Part shown: piece by piece, positions 1 through 8,964 of the stretch | Layout: the number at the start of each line of letters is the position of its first letter | Numbering within the stretch: the first letter of the stretch is position 1 | Assembly (NCBI GenBank): GCA_964387935.1 | Contig: CAYLZN010000097.1 | Coordinates: 1 to 17,008 of the forward strand | Direction: 5' to 3' | Source: CAYLZN01 sp964387935 | GTDB taxonomy: Bacteria; Acidobacteriota; Vicinamibacteria; Vicinamibacterales; JAFNAJ01 | DNA length: 17,008 nucleotides | Notes under the pieces: model-generated | The model's input: only the letters and a program-made list of their open reading frames with translations | What the model was told of the DNA's origin: nothing | Databases searched by the model: none | Program-made: the position numbers and the translations under genes

Positions 1-37
1 CCCGGCGAAGCGCCCGCGCAAGAAGACCGCGTCGTGA
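1..37 (+). CDS. topA: 3' end of a gene, probably DNA topoisomerase I (partial)
   Basis: Reading from base 2, the first bases encode PAKRPRKKTAS followed by TGA at 35-37. A Lys/Arg-rich C-terminal tail is typical of bacterial topoisomerase I. In Bacillus and many other bacteria topA lies directly upstream of trmFO. The stop overlaps the GTG start of trmFO in a 4-base GTGA junction, which supports a real coding end. Only eleven residues are visible, so the identity rests on gene order and tail composition. Confidence 0.5.
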   Translation, partial: PAKRPRKKTAS

Positions 38-1425
38 TCCCAGCAGTCCACGTGGTGGGCGGCGGCCTGGCGGGCAGCGAAGCCGCGTGGCAGGTGGCCA
101 CGCGGGGTGTGCCGGTCGTCGTCCACGAAATGCGGCCGCTGCGGGCCACGCCCGTGCACAAGACGGACCGGTTCGCCGAACTCGTGTGCAGCAATTCCTT
201 CCGCGGCGACAAACTGGACAACGCGGTGGGTCTGCTCAAGGAAGAGATGCGGCGCCTCGGATCGCTGGTGATGCGCGTGGCGGACCAGACGCGCGTGCCG
301 GCCGGCGCGGCGCTCGCGGTGGATCGCGGGCTCTTCAGCGAAGGGATCACGGCGGCGCTGACCGCGCACCCGCGGATCACGATCGAGCGCGAGGAGGTCG
401 CGCGGCTGCCCGCTCCCGCCCTCGAGCGACCGGCCACGATCATCGCCACCGGCCCGCTCACCTCGCCCGACCTCTCTGCCGACATCGCGGAGTTCGTAGG
501 CGCCGGGTACCTGTATTTCTACGACGCGATCAGTCCGATCGTGCTCGCCGACACGATTGACTACGGCAAGGTGTTCCGGGCATCGCGATGGGATCGCAGC
601 CTGCGCCGCGCGGAAGACGGACCCTCGGCCGGAGAGGGGGACTACCTCAATTGCCCGCTGACACGCGACGAGTACGAGCGCTTCTACGAGGCCCTCGTCG
701 GCGCCGAGTCGGCCACGGTCCACGAGTTCGACACGGAGAAGTTCTTCGAAGGCTGCCTGCCGATCGAGGTCATGGCGCACCGCGGCCGCGAGACGCTGCG
801 GTTCGGGCCCATGAAGCCGGTGGGCCTGGTGGACCCGCGAACCGGGCACCAGCCGTACGCCGTGGTGCAGTTGCGCCAGGACAGCCTGGCGGGCGATCAC
901 TTCAGCCTCGTCGGCTTCCAGACGCAGATCAAGTGGGGGGATCAGGCGCGGGTGCTGCGCACGATCCCGGGCCTGGAGCGGGCGGAGTTCGCGCGGTTCG
1001 GGATGGTGCACCGCAACACCTACGTCAACGGGCCAGTCGTCCTGCTCCCGACGTGGCAGACGCGCCGACGAGGCGACCTGCTGCTGGCCGGGCAGATGTC
1101 CGGCGTCGAGGGGTACGTCGAGTCGGCCGCGTCCGGGCTGCTGGCCGGGCTCAACGCGGCGAGGCTGGCGCGCGGCGCACCGGCCGTGTCCGCGCCCCGT
1201 GAGACCGCGATCGGGGCGCTGGCGCACTACGTGTCGCACGCGGATCCGGCGCATTACGACCCGACCAACATCACCTTCGGGATCATGCCGCCCCTCGAGC
1301 GGGGCCCTCGCGGCCGGGCGGAGCGGAAGGCGGCCCTCTCCGCGCGCGCGCTCGACCACCTGGCCCGCTGGAGTGCAGAGATCGGCGCCGTCGCGGACCC
1401 GGTCGCGGAGGCATCGCGACCGTGA
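34..1425 (+). CDS. trmFO: TrmFO, folate-dependent tRNA (uracil-54-C5)-methyltransferase
   Basis: A cytosolic flavoprotein that makes 5-methyluridine at position 54 in the T-loop of tRNA, using methylenetetrahydrofolate as carbon donor and FAD/NAD(P)H. The 463-residue protein opens with a Rossmann FAD-binding motif (VVGGGLAGSEAA, residues 7-18). It carries the family motif ELVCSNSFRGD with Cys52, and EGCLPIE with Cys241; these probably match the two functional cysteines of Bacillus TrmFO (Cys53 and Cys226). The C-terminal GQMSGVEGYVESAASG (353-368) is also characteristic. The spacing between the cysteines is about 16 residues longer than in Bacillus, partly from a short acidic insert near residues 192-202. 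The start is a GTG overlapping the upstream stop, and its own stop overlaps the GTG start of xerC, so translation is probably coupled along topA-trmFO-xerC. Confidence 0.96.
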   Translation: MIPAVHVVGGGLAGSEAAWQVATRGVPVVVHEMRPLRATPVHKTDRFAELVCSNSFRGDKLDNAVGLLKEEMRRLGSLVMRVADQTRVPAGAALAVDRGLFSEGITAALTAHPRITIEREEVARLPAPALERPATIIATGPLTSPDLSADIAEFVGAGYLYFYDAISPIVLADTIDYGKVFRASRWDRSLRRAEDGPSAGEGDYLNCPLTRDEYERFYEALVGAESATVHEFDTEKFFEGCLPIEVMAHRGRETLRFGPMKPVGLVDPRTGHQPYAVVQLRQDSLAGDHFSLVGFQTQIKWGDQARVLRTIPGLERAEFARFGMVHRNTYVNGPVVLLPTWQTRRRGDLLLAGQMSGVEGYVESAASGLLAGLNAARLARGAPAVSAPRETAIGALAHYVSHADPAHYDPTNITFGIMPPLERGPRGRAERKAALSARALDHLARWSAEIGAVADPVAEASRP

Positions 1426-2414
1426 CGAAGGCCCCGGCGTCCGAACCGCTGTCCGATCTGGTCGGTGACTTCCTGGACCACCTCCGGTTGAACCGGAACG
1501 TGTCCCCTCAGACCGCGCGGGCCTACGAAAGCGATCTCCAGCAGTTCCTGCACGACCTCGCGATGTCGCGGAGCCTGAAGCGCAGCCAGCTCACCGCGGC
1601 GCACGTGGACGCGGCCGCCGTGCGCGGATTTCTCGCCGACCTGGCGCGGCGCGGCAACGCCCGGGCCTCGATGGCGAGGAAGCTGGCCGCCGTACGGATG
1701 TTCGTGCGGTTCCTGCGCCGCGAGGGCGCGCTCGCCGACGATCCGGCCGCTCTCGTGACGGCGCCCCGCCTGGAGCAGAAGATCCCGGCGCATCTCACCG
1801 AGCCCGACGTCGCCCGCCTGATGGAGACCCCCGACGTCAGCCGGCCGCTCGGCCGCCGCGATCGCGCGATGCTCGAGCTGTTCTATGCTTCGGGGCTTCG
1901 ATTGAGCGAGCTCGTGGGGCTGAACCTGCCAGACCTGAATCTGGCGGGGCGGATGGTGCGCGTGCTCGGCAAGGGTGGCAAGGAACGCCTCGTGCCCTTT
2001 CATCGGTCGGCGACCGACGCGCTGCTCGCCTGGCTGCGCGACCGCGAAGCGCTGGTGATGGCCGCGCCAGCCCCTGAGCCGACGCCACGTCCGCCGGCAG
2101 GTCCGGGGCGTCGCGCGCGCCCGGCTCGCGATCGCGCCGAGCCCGTGTTCGTCAACTACCGCGGCGGGCGGCTCACGGCACGCAGCGTGCGACGGCTGGT
2201 CCACCGGTATGTCGCGCAGTGCAGCATGCGGTTCGACATCAGCCCTCACGCCCTGCGCCACTCCTTCGCCACGCATCTGCTCGAGCGAGGCGCAGACCTC
2301 CGGGCCATCCAGGAACTGCTCGGGCACGCGCGTCTCAGCACCACGCAGCGCTACACGCACGTCAACCTCGCGCACCTGACGGAGGTCTACAGGAAAGCGC
2401 ATCCTCGCGCGTAG
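1422..2414 (+). CDS. xerC: XerC-type tyrosine recombinase
   Basis: A site-specific tyrosine recombinase that, with XerD, resolves chromosome dimers at dif during division. Residues 8-100 form the SAM-like core-binding domain and roughly 125-325 the catalytic domain. The full catalytic set is visible: Arg160 (ASGLRLSEL), Lys184 (LGKGGKE), His276 and Arg279 (HALRH), His302 (LLGH) and nucleophile Tyr311 (QRYTHV). The 330-residue length exceeds the usual 295-310 because a Pro/Ala/Arg-rich linker (about 213-240) lies between Lys184 and His276. Position directly after trmFO, and the Bacillus order trmFO-codV-clpQ-clpY, favour XerC over XerD. The start is a GTG overlapping the trmFO stop. A phage-type integrase is unlikely, as no attachment site or phage gene is nearby. 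Confidence 0.92.
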   Translation: MTKAPASEPLSDLVGDFLDHLRLNRNVSPQTARAYESDLQQFLHDLAMSRSLKRSQLTAAHVDAAAVRGFLADLARRGNARASMARKLAAVRMFVRFLRREGALADDPAALVTAPRLEQKIPAHLTEPDVARLMETPDVSRPLGRRDRAMLELFYASGLRLSELVGLNLPDLNLAGRMVRVLGKGGKERLVPFHRSATDALLAWLRDREALVMAAPAPEPTPRPPAGPGRRARPARDRAEPVFVNYRGGRLTARSVRRLVHRYVAQCSMRFDISPHALRHSFATHLLERGADLRAIQELLGHARLSTTQRYTHVNLAHLTEVYRKAHPRA

Positions 2415-2415
2415 C

Positions 2416-2436
2416 GCGGCCGACACCGGTCGGCGC
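2416..2436. terminator. Hairpin between convergent xerC and mannosyltransferase genes
   Basis: GCCGAC (2419-2424) pairs perfectly with GTCGGC (2429-2434) around a 4-base loop. Two further pairs (GC 2416-2417 with GC 2435-2436) can form past one bulged base. The hairpin fills almost all of the 24 bases between the xerC stop (2412-2414) and the last codon of the opposing gene at 2439, so it could serve both strands. No T-run follows on either side, so an intrinsic terminator is not certain. Confidence 0.4.
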
Positions 2437-2438
2437 CT

Positions 2439-3848
2439 TCAGTACAGCGGACGCCAGGTGAAGAACATCGCCGCCGCCAGGCCCTGGATCACACCCAGTG
2501 CGGCCACGACGTCGAGGTGGCGCCTGGGTGGGACCACCGCCCCGAGCCACAGGAAGATCGGGAAGAGCACCGCGGTGAATCGGCCCATCGACAGCGCCCC
2601 ACCCATCATCAGCGGCGGCAGGAGGATCACGACCACGAAGGCCGCGTACGGGGCGCCGAATCGCCGCCAGACGGGGAACACCGCCGCGAGGGCCAGCAAC
2701 ACGGCGGCCAGGTTCATGGCGTCTGTCGGGGCCGTGCTCGTGTAGCCGTACAGGCCTTCGCGTCCGATGAAGTCGAGGTACTCTCCAGCCATGGAGGTCA
2801 GGGAGCGGTACTCGCGACCCCAGGCCGACTGCAGTCGCGTCCAGGCGAGGGCGTCCCCGGTGAAGCGCTGGATGTAGGCGGAGTAGGCGAGCGGTGCGAC
2901 AAGAGGCGCGCCTGCTGCCGCCAACGCGGCAGCCCGGAAGGTGTGCCGGTCGCGTACCCGCCACTGATCCAGCGCGAGCAGGCCGAGCGGCACGCACAGG
3001 AGGAAGCCGTTGGGTCGCGTCAGCCCCGCGAGCAGGCCCCAGGCCGCGGCCGGCTGCCAGCGGCCCTCGAGGAACGCCTGCAGTGCTCCCACGGTCGCCA
3101 GGAGGAACAGGCCCTCGGTGTAGGCCGCTCCGTAGAAAAGCGCAAAGGGATAGGCCTGCATCAGCAGGACCGCGCCGCAGGCCTGCTCCTCATCGAGCCA
3201 GCGCCGGGCGAGGCGGTAGATCCACAGGCTGGCCACCCATCCCGCCATCAGCGAGATCGCCACACCGGCCCAGAGCAACCGGGCACGGTCGGACGCGCGC
3301 GCGTCGTTTTTGAGGCGGAGGTGGTTCACGCCGGCCGCCAGGCCCACCACCCGCATCGCCACCGGGAATGCGGGCATGAAGACGATGTTCTGCTGGCCGT
3401 CGCTGCCGTCGTACTGATAGCCGTCCGTGGCGATGTGGAGATACCAGCCGGCGTCGAACCGCGCGGGCAGGTTGAGGAGCTCGTTGGCGGACACTCTGGA
3501 GAGGTCGCGCTCCGGCAGCCCGAAGGTGACGGCGGCCAGGTAGCCCGCCAGCAGCACCGACAGGCGCACGGTCCAGTAGAACGTGGTCAGGCGTCGAAGG
3601 TGCGGGTCCGACCACGTCCACCGCCACGTGCCGGCAAGCCGCTCGAGCAGCGACGGGTGCGGCCAGCGCCAGTGGCGAACGGTGAGCAGCAGGACGCCGA
3701 CGAGCAGGGCGCGCCAGCTCGAGCTCATGGAGACGCGCATCGTCCCGACGGTGACCGCGAACGAGCCGCCGGCCATCAGGCCGACACCGAAGGCGGAGAC
3801 GAGCAGGCCAAAGGTGTCTGCCGCGCGAGCCCAGAGCGGGAGGGTCAC
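2439..3848 (-). CDS. PIG-V-like membrane mannosyltransferase (GT-C fold)
   Basis: A polytopic membrane protein of 469 residues with many hydrophobic segments, resembling the PIG-V/GT76 mannosyltransferases that use polyprenyl-phosphate sugars at the membrane. Family-like features are RFDAGWYLHIATDGY (130-144), with an acidic residue in the first outside loop as in GT-C enzymes, then FMPAFPVAMR (157-166), the AYTEGLF segment and LTRPNG. Two extra N-terminal hydrophobic segments (about 12-35 and 46-58) precede the conserved region. The acceptor is unknown; envelope glycan or protein mannosylation is possible. The start is a GTG without a visible Shine-Dalgarno sequence, so the mRNA may be nearly leaderless, which fits the promoter candidate at 3859-3888. 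The gene is convergent with xerC and lies downstream of the two-component genes on the same strand. Confidence 0.78.
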   Translation of the reverse strand: MTLPLWARAADTFGLLVSAFGVGLMAGGSFAVTVGTMRVSMSSSWRALLVGVLLLTVRHWRWPHPSLLERLAGTWRWTWSDPHLRRLTTFYWTVRLSVLLAGYLAAVTFGLPERDLSRVSANELLNLPARFDAGWYLHIATDGYQYDGSDGQQNIVFMPAFPVAMRVVGLAAGVNHLRLKNDARASDRARLLWAGVAISLMAGWVASLWIYRLARRWLDEEQACGAVLLMQAYPFALFYGAAYTEGLFLLATVGALQAFLEGRWQPAAAWGLLAGLTRPNGFLLCVPLGLLALDQWRVRDRHTFRAAALAAAGAPLVAPLAYSAYIQRFTGDALAWTRLQSAWGREYRSLTSMAGEYLDFIGREGLYGYTSTAPTDAMNLAAVLLALAAVFPVWRRFGAPYAAFVVVILLPPLMMGGALSMGRFTAVLFPIFLWLGAVVPPRRHLDVVAALGVIQGLAAAMFFTWRPLY

Positions 3849-3858
3849 GACGAGCGCG

Positions 3859-3888
3859 ACTCTGACCCCAGCGCCCGGGTCTTGTCAA
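3859..3888 (-). promoter_or_regulatory. Candidate housekeeping promoter for the mannosyltransferase gene
   Basis: On the minus strand a perfect TTGACA (-35, at 3888-3883) is followed 18 bases later by CAGAGT (3864-3859), a weak 3-of-6 match to TATAAT. Transcription would begin only a few bases before the GTG at 3848, consistent with the lack of a ribosome binding site. The weak -10 limits confidence. Confidence 0.35.
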
Positions 3889-3903
3889 CCGGCTGAGGTG
3901 CTC

Positions 3904-3968
3904 CGTACGCCTGCCCTGCCGTACGCCACCCCCGTCGTACGCCTGCCGTACGCCTTACGCCGTACGCC
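3904..3968. repeat. Five direct copies of CGTACGCC with degenerate neighbours
   Basis: CGTACGCC occurs exactly at 3904, 3920, 3936, 3947 and 3961, with start-to-start spacing of 16, 16, 11 and 14 bases. Variants follow: TTACGCC at 3955 and CTTACGGC at 3973. The core CGTACG is its own reverse complement. Two copies continue as CGTACGCCTGCC. The cluster sits between the mannosyltransferase promoter region and the end of the two-component transcript. It could be a multi-site operator, a small interspersed repeat or a recombination-prone tract; the sequence alone does not decide. Confidence 0.75.
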
Positions 3969-3973
3969 CCCTC

Positions 3974-4068
3974 TTACGGCAACGCCGCCACCGCCGCGCA
4001 CGTGAGCGCGATCATCAGGCCGATCACGAGCGCGCGCCGCGGCGTGAGGGGCACGGGGCACGCCGCTC

Positions 4069-4072
<4 letters not shown>
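3974..4072 (-). CDS. Possible 32-residue membrane mini-protein coupled to the response regulator
   Basis: The ATG at 4072-4070 overlaps the response-regulator stop in a 4-base ATGA junction. It opens a 32-codon frame ending with TAA at 3976-3974. The product has a short basic N-terminal part (MRAACPVPLTPRR) followed by an uninterrupted hydrophobic stretch (residues 14-32), enough for one membrane span with the N-terminus inside. I recognise no family. Stop/start coupling and a sensible membrane-protein layout support it. Chance frames in G+C-rich DNA often encode Ala/Leu-rich segments, so it is a candidate only. Confidence 0.4.
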
Positions 4073-5475
<1,403 letters not shown>

Positions 5476-5503
5476 GATGCGAGGTCCCTGCGAGAGAAGC
5501 CGA

Positions 5504-6697
5504 TCACGAGCCCGTCAGGGCCCACGAGTCGCCAGCGAAGGGGCTGGCGACGTCCCGCGCCACCACGATCGGCAGCGTGACGCGGAACGACGTCCCACCC
5601 TGGTCTCCGACGACCATGTCGATCCGCCCGTCGTGGGCATCGACGATCTTGCGGACGATCGCCAGCCCGAGACCCGACCCCCGGGCCTTGGTCGTGAAGA
5701 ACGGGCTGAAGACCTTGTCCCGCAGGTCGGCCGGGACGCCCGGCCCGTCGTCGGCGATCGTGATCTGGAGCTTCGGGGGCAGGTAGGAGACCTCGAAGGA
5801 GTCCGGATCCACCTCCGTGGGCTGAAGCGTCGCGCCTACTGAAATCCGACCCGTGCCGTCGAGGGCCTCGAACGCGTTGGTCAGGAGGTTCGTGAACAGC
5901 TGGCGCAGCTGGTTGGCATCGGCCTCGAGCGGTGGCAGTTCCGGCGACAGGTCGATGTCGACGACCGTGTCGCGGCGGTCCACGAGGCTGTCGGCCATCT
6001 GGAGGGCCTCCTCCAGCAGCCGCGCGAGTGTCGTCCGTTCCACCTGCAGGCGGATGGGGCGTACGAAGTCCAGGATCTCCAGGACGATCGCGTCGGCCAT
6101 CTTGGCCTCGGTGATGATGTCGTTGAGCAGCGATTCCGCGTCGGGCACGCCCGTGAGCCGGCGTCGCAGCAGGCCCGCCATGACCTTGATTCCAGCCAGC
6201 GGGTTCTTCACCTCGTGCGCGATGGCGGCGGCCATTTCGCCGAGCGCGGCGAGCCGATCGCGGAGGCGCTCCCGCTCCTCGAGCTGCTCGACTCGCGTCA
6301 GGTCCTTGAACAGCAGGGTGGCTCCGATGAGCGCGCCCGCCGCATCCCGTACGGGGCACACCGTGTAGCCGATGACGCGGCCAGTCGGGCGCAGTCGAAG
6401 CTCGGCGCGGTTCGGGGGGTTCGACAGCTCGAACGCGCTCTTCAACACGCGCACGATGTCCGGGTGCGCGCGGAGCACGTCCGCGTACCGGGCGCCGACG
6501 ACGACCGCATCGGCGCCGAGGTCCAGGATGCGGCATGCCTCGCGGTTCATGTGCGCCAGATGGCCGCCGGAGGTGATGACCATCACGCCGTTGCGCAGCG
6601 AACTCACCACGTCGTGGAAGAACGACGTCGGCAGCGCGGCCAAGGTCGGGTCGGGCACCGAGCCGGGCGAGAGAGGCAACGGGTCCAGTGTGGGCAT
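5504..6697 (-). CDS. NtrB-like soluble PAS sensor histidine kinase
   Basis: A 397-residue kinase with no membrane segment. A PAS-like sensor region spans about 26-135. The dimerisation/phosphoacceptor domain has His161 in AIAHEVKNPLAGI. The ATPase domain has the N box NLLTNAFEAL (270-279), G1 box DDGPG (316-320) and a FFTTKARGSGLGLA stretch (333-346) carrying the F and G2 boxes. It should phosphorylate the NtrC-like regulator encoded 28 bases downstream. The frame stays open to 6820, but the extra 41 residues have no family character, and the first ATG after the sigma-54 element is at 6697, so this start is preferred. A cytosolic PAS domain implies an internal signal such as redox, a small molecule or a partner protein, which cannot be identified here. 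Confidence 0.93.
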   Translation of the reverse strand: MPTLDPLPLSPGSVPDPTLAALPTSFFHDVVSSLRNGVMVITSGGHLAHMNREACRILDLGADAVVVGARYADVLRAHPDIVRVLKSAFELSNPPNRAELRLRPTGRVIGYTVCPVRDAAGALIGATLLFKDLTRVEQLEERERLRDRLAALGEMAAAIAHEVKNPLAGIKVMAGLLRRRLTGVPDAESLLNDIITEAKMADAIVLEILDFVRPIRLQVERTTLARLLEEALQMADSLVDRRDTVVDIDLSPELPPLEADANQLRQLFTNLLTNAFEALDGTGRISVGATLQPTEVDPDSFEVSYLPPKLQITIADDGPGVPADLRDKVFSPFFTTKARGSGLGLAIVRKIVDAHDGRIDMVVGDQGGTSFRVTLPIVVARDVASPFAGDSWALTGS

Positions 6698-6725
6698 GCG
6701 AGACGATGGTCCGGAACTCGAGTGC

Positions 6726-6740
6726 GCAAGGGGCGTACCG
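6726..6740 (-). promoter_or_regulatory. Sigma-54 promoter (-24/-12) before the kinase gene
   Basis: The minus strand reads CGGTACGCCCCTTGC, against the consensus TGGCACG-N4-TTGC. The invariant GG and GC are present with exactly 10 bases between them, and the TACG and TTGC parts agree closely. The -12 GC falls at 6727-6726, placing the start of transcription near 6714, about 17 bases before the ATG at 6697. Control of the pair by its own NtrC-type product is a natural inference. No enhancer site was identified. Confidence 0.6.
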
Positions 6741-6851
6741 CAGGACCAGGTCGAGAGTGCGGACAGATCCGTGGCAATCGCCACGAAGCTGGTGGCCCTG
6801 CGGGGCCGTTCACGGACCAAATCGGCAGTGGCTGACGGAACTGTAATCGAA

Positions 6852-6871
6852 CTCGACCATGGGAGGTCGAG
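6852..6871 (-). terminator. Weak hairpin downstream of the ABC-F gene
   Basis: CTCGACC (6852-6858) and GGTCGAG (6865-6871) form a 7-bp perfect stem with a 6-base loop, 24 bases past the ABC-F stop. On the minus strand it is followed by TTCGATT, a poor T-rich tail. It could end the ABC-F transcript before the sigma-54 promoter. Confidence 0.35.
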
Positions 6872-6895
6872 CCGACGGCAGGCGCCGGCGGCGGG

Positions 6896-8938
6896 TCAGG
6901 GCTGCACGTCGGGCGTCCGGGCGCAGAGGGCTTCGGACTCCGCCGACAGTTCCTCCCACCGGTGCATCAGGTCGCCGATCTCGTACATCAGCGCCTGGTG
7001 GCGGTCGAGCACGGGCTTCCCGGCGAGGTGGTCCTCGTAAAAACCCGGGGCGGACATCGCGGCCTCGAGCGTCTTCATCTCCCGCTCGCGGTTCGCGATC
7101 GTGGCCTCGACCTCGGCGATCTGGCTCCGCACCGCGTCGAGGGCGCGCCGCTGGCGGCGCTGTTCCGCTTCCTGGCGCTTCTTCTCCTCGCGGGACGGTG
7201 CCGGAGCACGGTCGTCGTGGCGCGGCGCGGGCGCAGCCGAACGCACCGGCCGTCCCGTCCCGGCGCCCACCTCCGGTCCGCCTGCCGGGCGCGGTTTGCG
7301 CGGCGCCGGTTCGGGGCGGGTTGCCGCCTGTTCGTGCTGGGCTTTGCTCCAGAGGAACCCCTCATACCCGCCGGGATAAACGATGCCCCGGCCGTGTCCG
7401 ACCTCCACCACCTTCGTGGCCAGCCGGTCGATGAAGTACCGGTCGTGGGAGACCAGGATCAGGGTGCCCCCGAAATCCTCGAGCGCATCGAGCAGCACGT
7501 CCTTCGAGTCGAGATCCAGGTGGTTGGTCGGCTCGTCGAGCAGCAGCGTGTTGGCCGGGCGGAGGAGCATGCGCGCCACCGCGAGCCTCGTCCGCTCGCC
7601 GCCTGAGAGTACCGCCGCCTTCTTGTGGATGTCGTCACCTTCGAAGAGAAACCCGCCAAGGATGGTGCGGATCATCGGCACCATGTGCAGCGGCGACCCG
7701 TCGGCCAGCGTTTCGTACACCGTGCGCGCGGGGTCGAGCCGTGTGGCTTCGTCCTGGGCGAAGTACTGCATCACGACCTGGTGGCCCGGCGTCCGGGTGC
7801 CGGCGTCCGGGTCCTCGACGCCGGAAAGCATGCGCATGAGCGTGGATTTGCCCGCGCCGTTCGGCCCGATCAGGGCGATGCGATCGCCACGCTCGACGTG
7901 GACGGTCAGGTGATCGAAGACCACCTTCTGACCGTAGGCCTTCCGCGCGTCCTTCAGCTCGAGCACCGTCCGGCCGCTCTTGACGCACTCCGGGAACTTG
8001 AACCGCACCCGCTTGCGCGCCGGCGGCACCTCGATCGGCCGTATCTTCTCGAGCATCTTCAACCGGCTCTGGACTTGCGCGGCCTTGGTCGCCTGGTAGC
8101 GGAAGCGGTCGATGAACACCCGCATCCGCGCGACCTCGTCATCCTGGTCCTTCTTCTGCTGGCGCAGTTGATCGAGGCGCGCCGTGTGCTGCTCGAGGTA
8201 GCGGGAGTAGCTGCCGACGTAGTCGGTGATCGTGCGCAGCGACAGGTCCGCCACACGCGTGACGACCGCGTCGAGGAAGTAGCGATCGTGCGACACCAGG
8301 ATGACGGAGAACGGGTAGGCGGACAGGAACTCCTCGAGCCAGTTCCGCGCGTCGAGGTCGAGGTGGTTGGTGGGCTCGTCCAGCAGCAGAAGACCGGGGC
8401 TCTGCAGCAGGAGCTTCGCGAGCGCGATGCGCATCTGCCAGCCGCCGGAGAATGTCTCGGTGGGCTGCTCGAAGTCCTCGTCGGCGAATCCGAGCCCGCG
8501 CAGGACCGTGGTGACTTTCAGATCGATGCTGTAGCCGTCCAGCTGGCGGAAGCGATCCTGGAGTTCGCTGTACCGCACCAGCATCCGCTCGTGCTCGGCA
8601 TCGGGCACGGCGGGGTCGCCCAGGCGGGCCTCGAGCGCGTGCATCTCGTCTTTGAGGTCGAGCAGCGGTTTGAAGGCGAGGCGCGCTTCGTCGGCCAGGC
8701 TTCTGCCGCCGTGGACGAGGCCGTCCTGGGGCAGGTAGCCCACCGTCAGGTCGGCAGGCCGGGTGATCTCCCCCTTGTCGTGCTCCTCGAGGCCGGCCAG
8801 CATGCGGAGCAGGGTGGTTTTGCCGGCGCCGTTCGGGCCGCACAGGCCCACGCGTTCGCGCTTGCCGACGGTCCACGTCACGTCGTCCAGGAGGACGCGG
8901 GGACCGTAGGCCTTGGTCAGTCCGGAGAGCTGGATCAT
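6896..8938 (-). CDS. ABC-F family ATPase (Uup/YheS-like, ribosome-associated)
   Basis: A soluble protein of 680 residues with two ABC ATPase domains on one chain and no membrane segment, as in ABC-F proteins that act on the ribosome E site. The first domain has GPNGAGKTT (34-42), signature FSGGWQMR and LLLLDEPTNHLDLD. The second has GPNGAGKST, LSGGERTR and LLLDEPTNHLDLD. A charged linker between the domains matches the P-site tRNA interaction motif region. A Pro/Arg-rich spacer (about 530-580) leads to a C-terminal coiled coil (about 580-675) like that of Uup. The frame continues another 189 codons upstream, but family homology starts at MIQLSGLTKAYG, so the ATG at 8938 is chosen; it has no clear Shine-Dalgarno. 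A role in translation or rescue of stalled ribosomes is likely, and antibiotic resistance cannot be excluded. Confidence 0.93.
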   Translation of the reverse strand: MIQLSGLTKAYGPRVLLDDVTWTVGKRERVGLCGPNGAGKTTLLRMLAGLEEHDKGEITRPADLTVGYLPQDGLVHGGRSLADEARLAFKPLLDLKDEMHALEARLGDPAVPDAEHERMLVRYSELQDRFRQLDGYSIDLKVTTVLRGLGFADEDFEQPTETFSGGWQMRIALAKLLLQSPGLLLLDEPTNHLDLDARNWLEEFLSAYPFSVILVSHDRYFLDAVVTRVADLSLRTITDYVGSYSRYLEQHTARLDQLRQQKKDQDDEVARMRVFIDRFRYQATKAAQVQSRLKMLEKIRPIEVPPARKRVRFKFPECVKSGRTVLELKDARKAYGQKVVFDHLTVHVERGDRIALIGPNGAGKSTLMRMLSGVEDPDAGTRTPGHQVVMQYFAQDEATRLDPARTVYETLADGSPLHMVPMIRTILGGFLFEGDDIHKKAAVLSGGERTRLAVARMLLRPANTLLLDEPTNHLDLDSKDVLLDALEDFGGTLILVSHDRYFIDRLATKVVEVGHGRGIVYPGGYEGFLWSKAQHEQAATRPEPAPRKPRPAGGPEVGAGTGRPVRSAAPAPRHDDRAPAPSREEKKRQEAEQRRQRRALDAVRSQIAEVEATIANREREMKTLEAAMSAPGFYEDHLAGKPVLDRHQALMYEIGDLMHRWEELSAESEALCARTPDVQP

Positions 8939-8946
8939 TGGGGGCG

Positions 8947-8964
8947 TGCCCGGTCTGCCGGGCA
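8947..8964 (-). promoter_or_regulatory. Leader hairpin just before the ABC-F start codon
   Basis: TGCCCGG (8947-8953) and CCGGGCA (8958-8964) form a perfect 7-bp, almost all G/C stem with a 4-base loop. In the ABC-F mRNA it would end 8 bases before the ATG, where a ribosome binding site is expected. It could restrain translation or be part of an attenuator; no leader peptide was identified. Confidence 0.4.

Noticed and set aside
1422..2414. Mobile-element or integron integrase
   Set aside because: Although a tyrosine recombinase, it sits in the conserved trmFO-xerC context with coupled translation, and no attachment sites or cargo genes are seen.
2517..3896. Long open frame on the plus strand opposite the mannosyltransferase gene (459 codons)
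   Set aside because: The product is Arg/Gly/His/Gln-rich with no domain, as expected for the antisense frame of a G+C-rich gene. The opposite strand encodes a coherent membrane protein with family motifs.
6698..6820. 41-residue upstream extension of the histidine kinase
   Set aside because: It would translate through the sigma-54 promoter and lacks sensor-domain character, so the ATG at 6697 is preferred.
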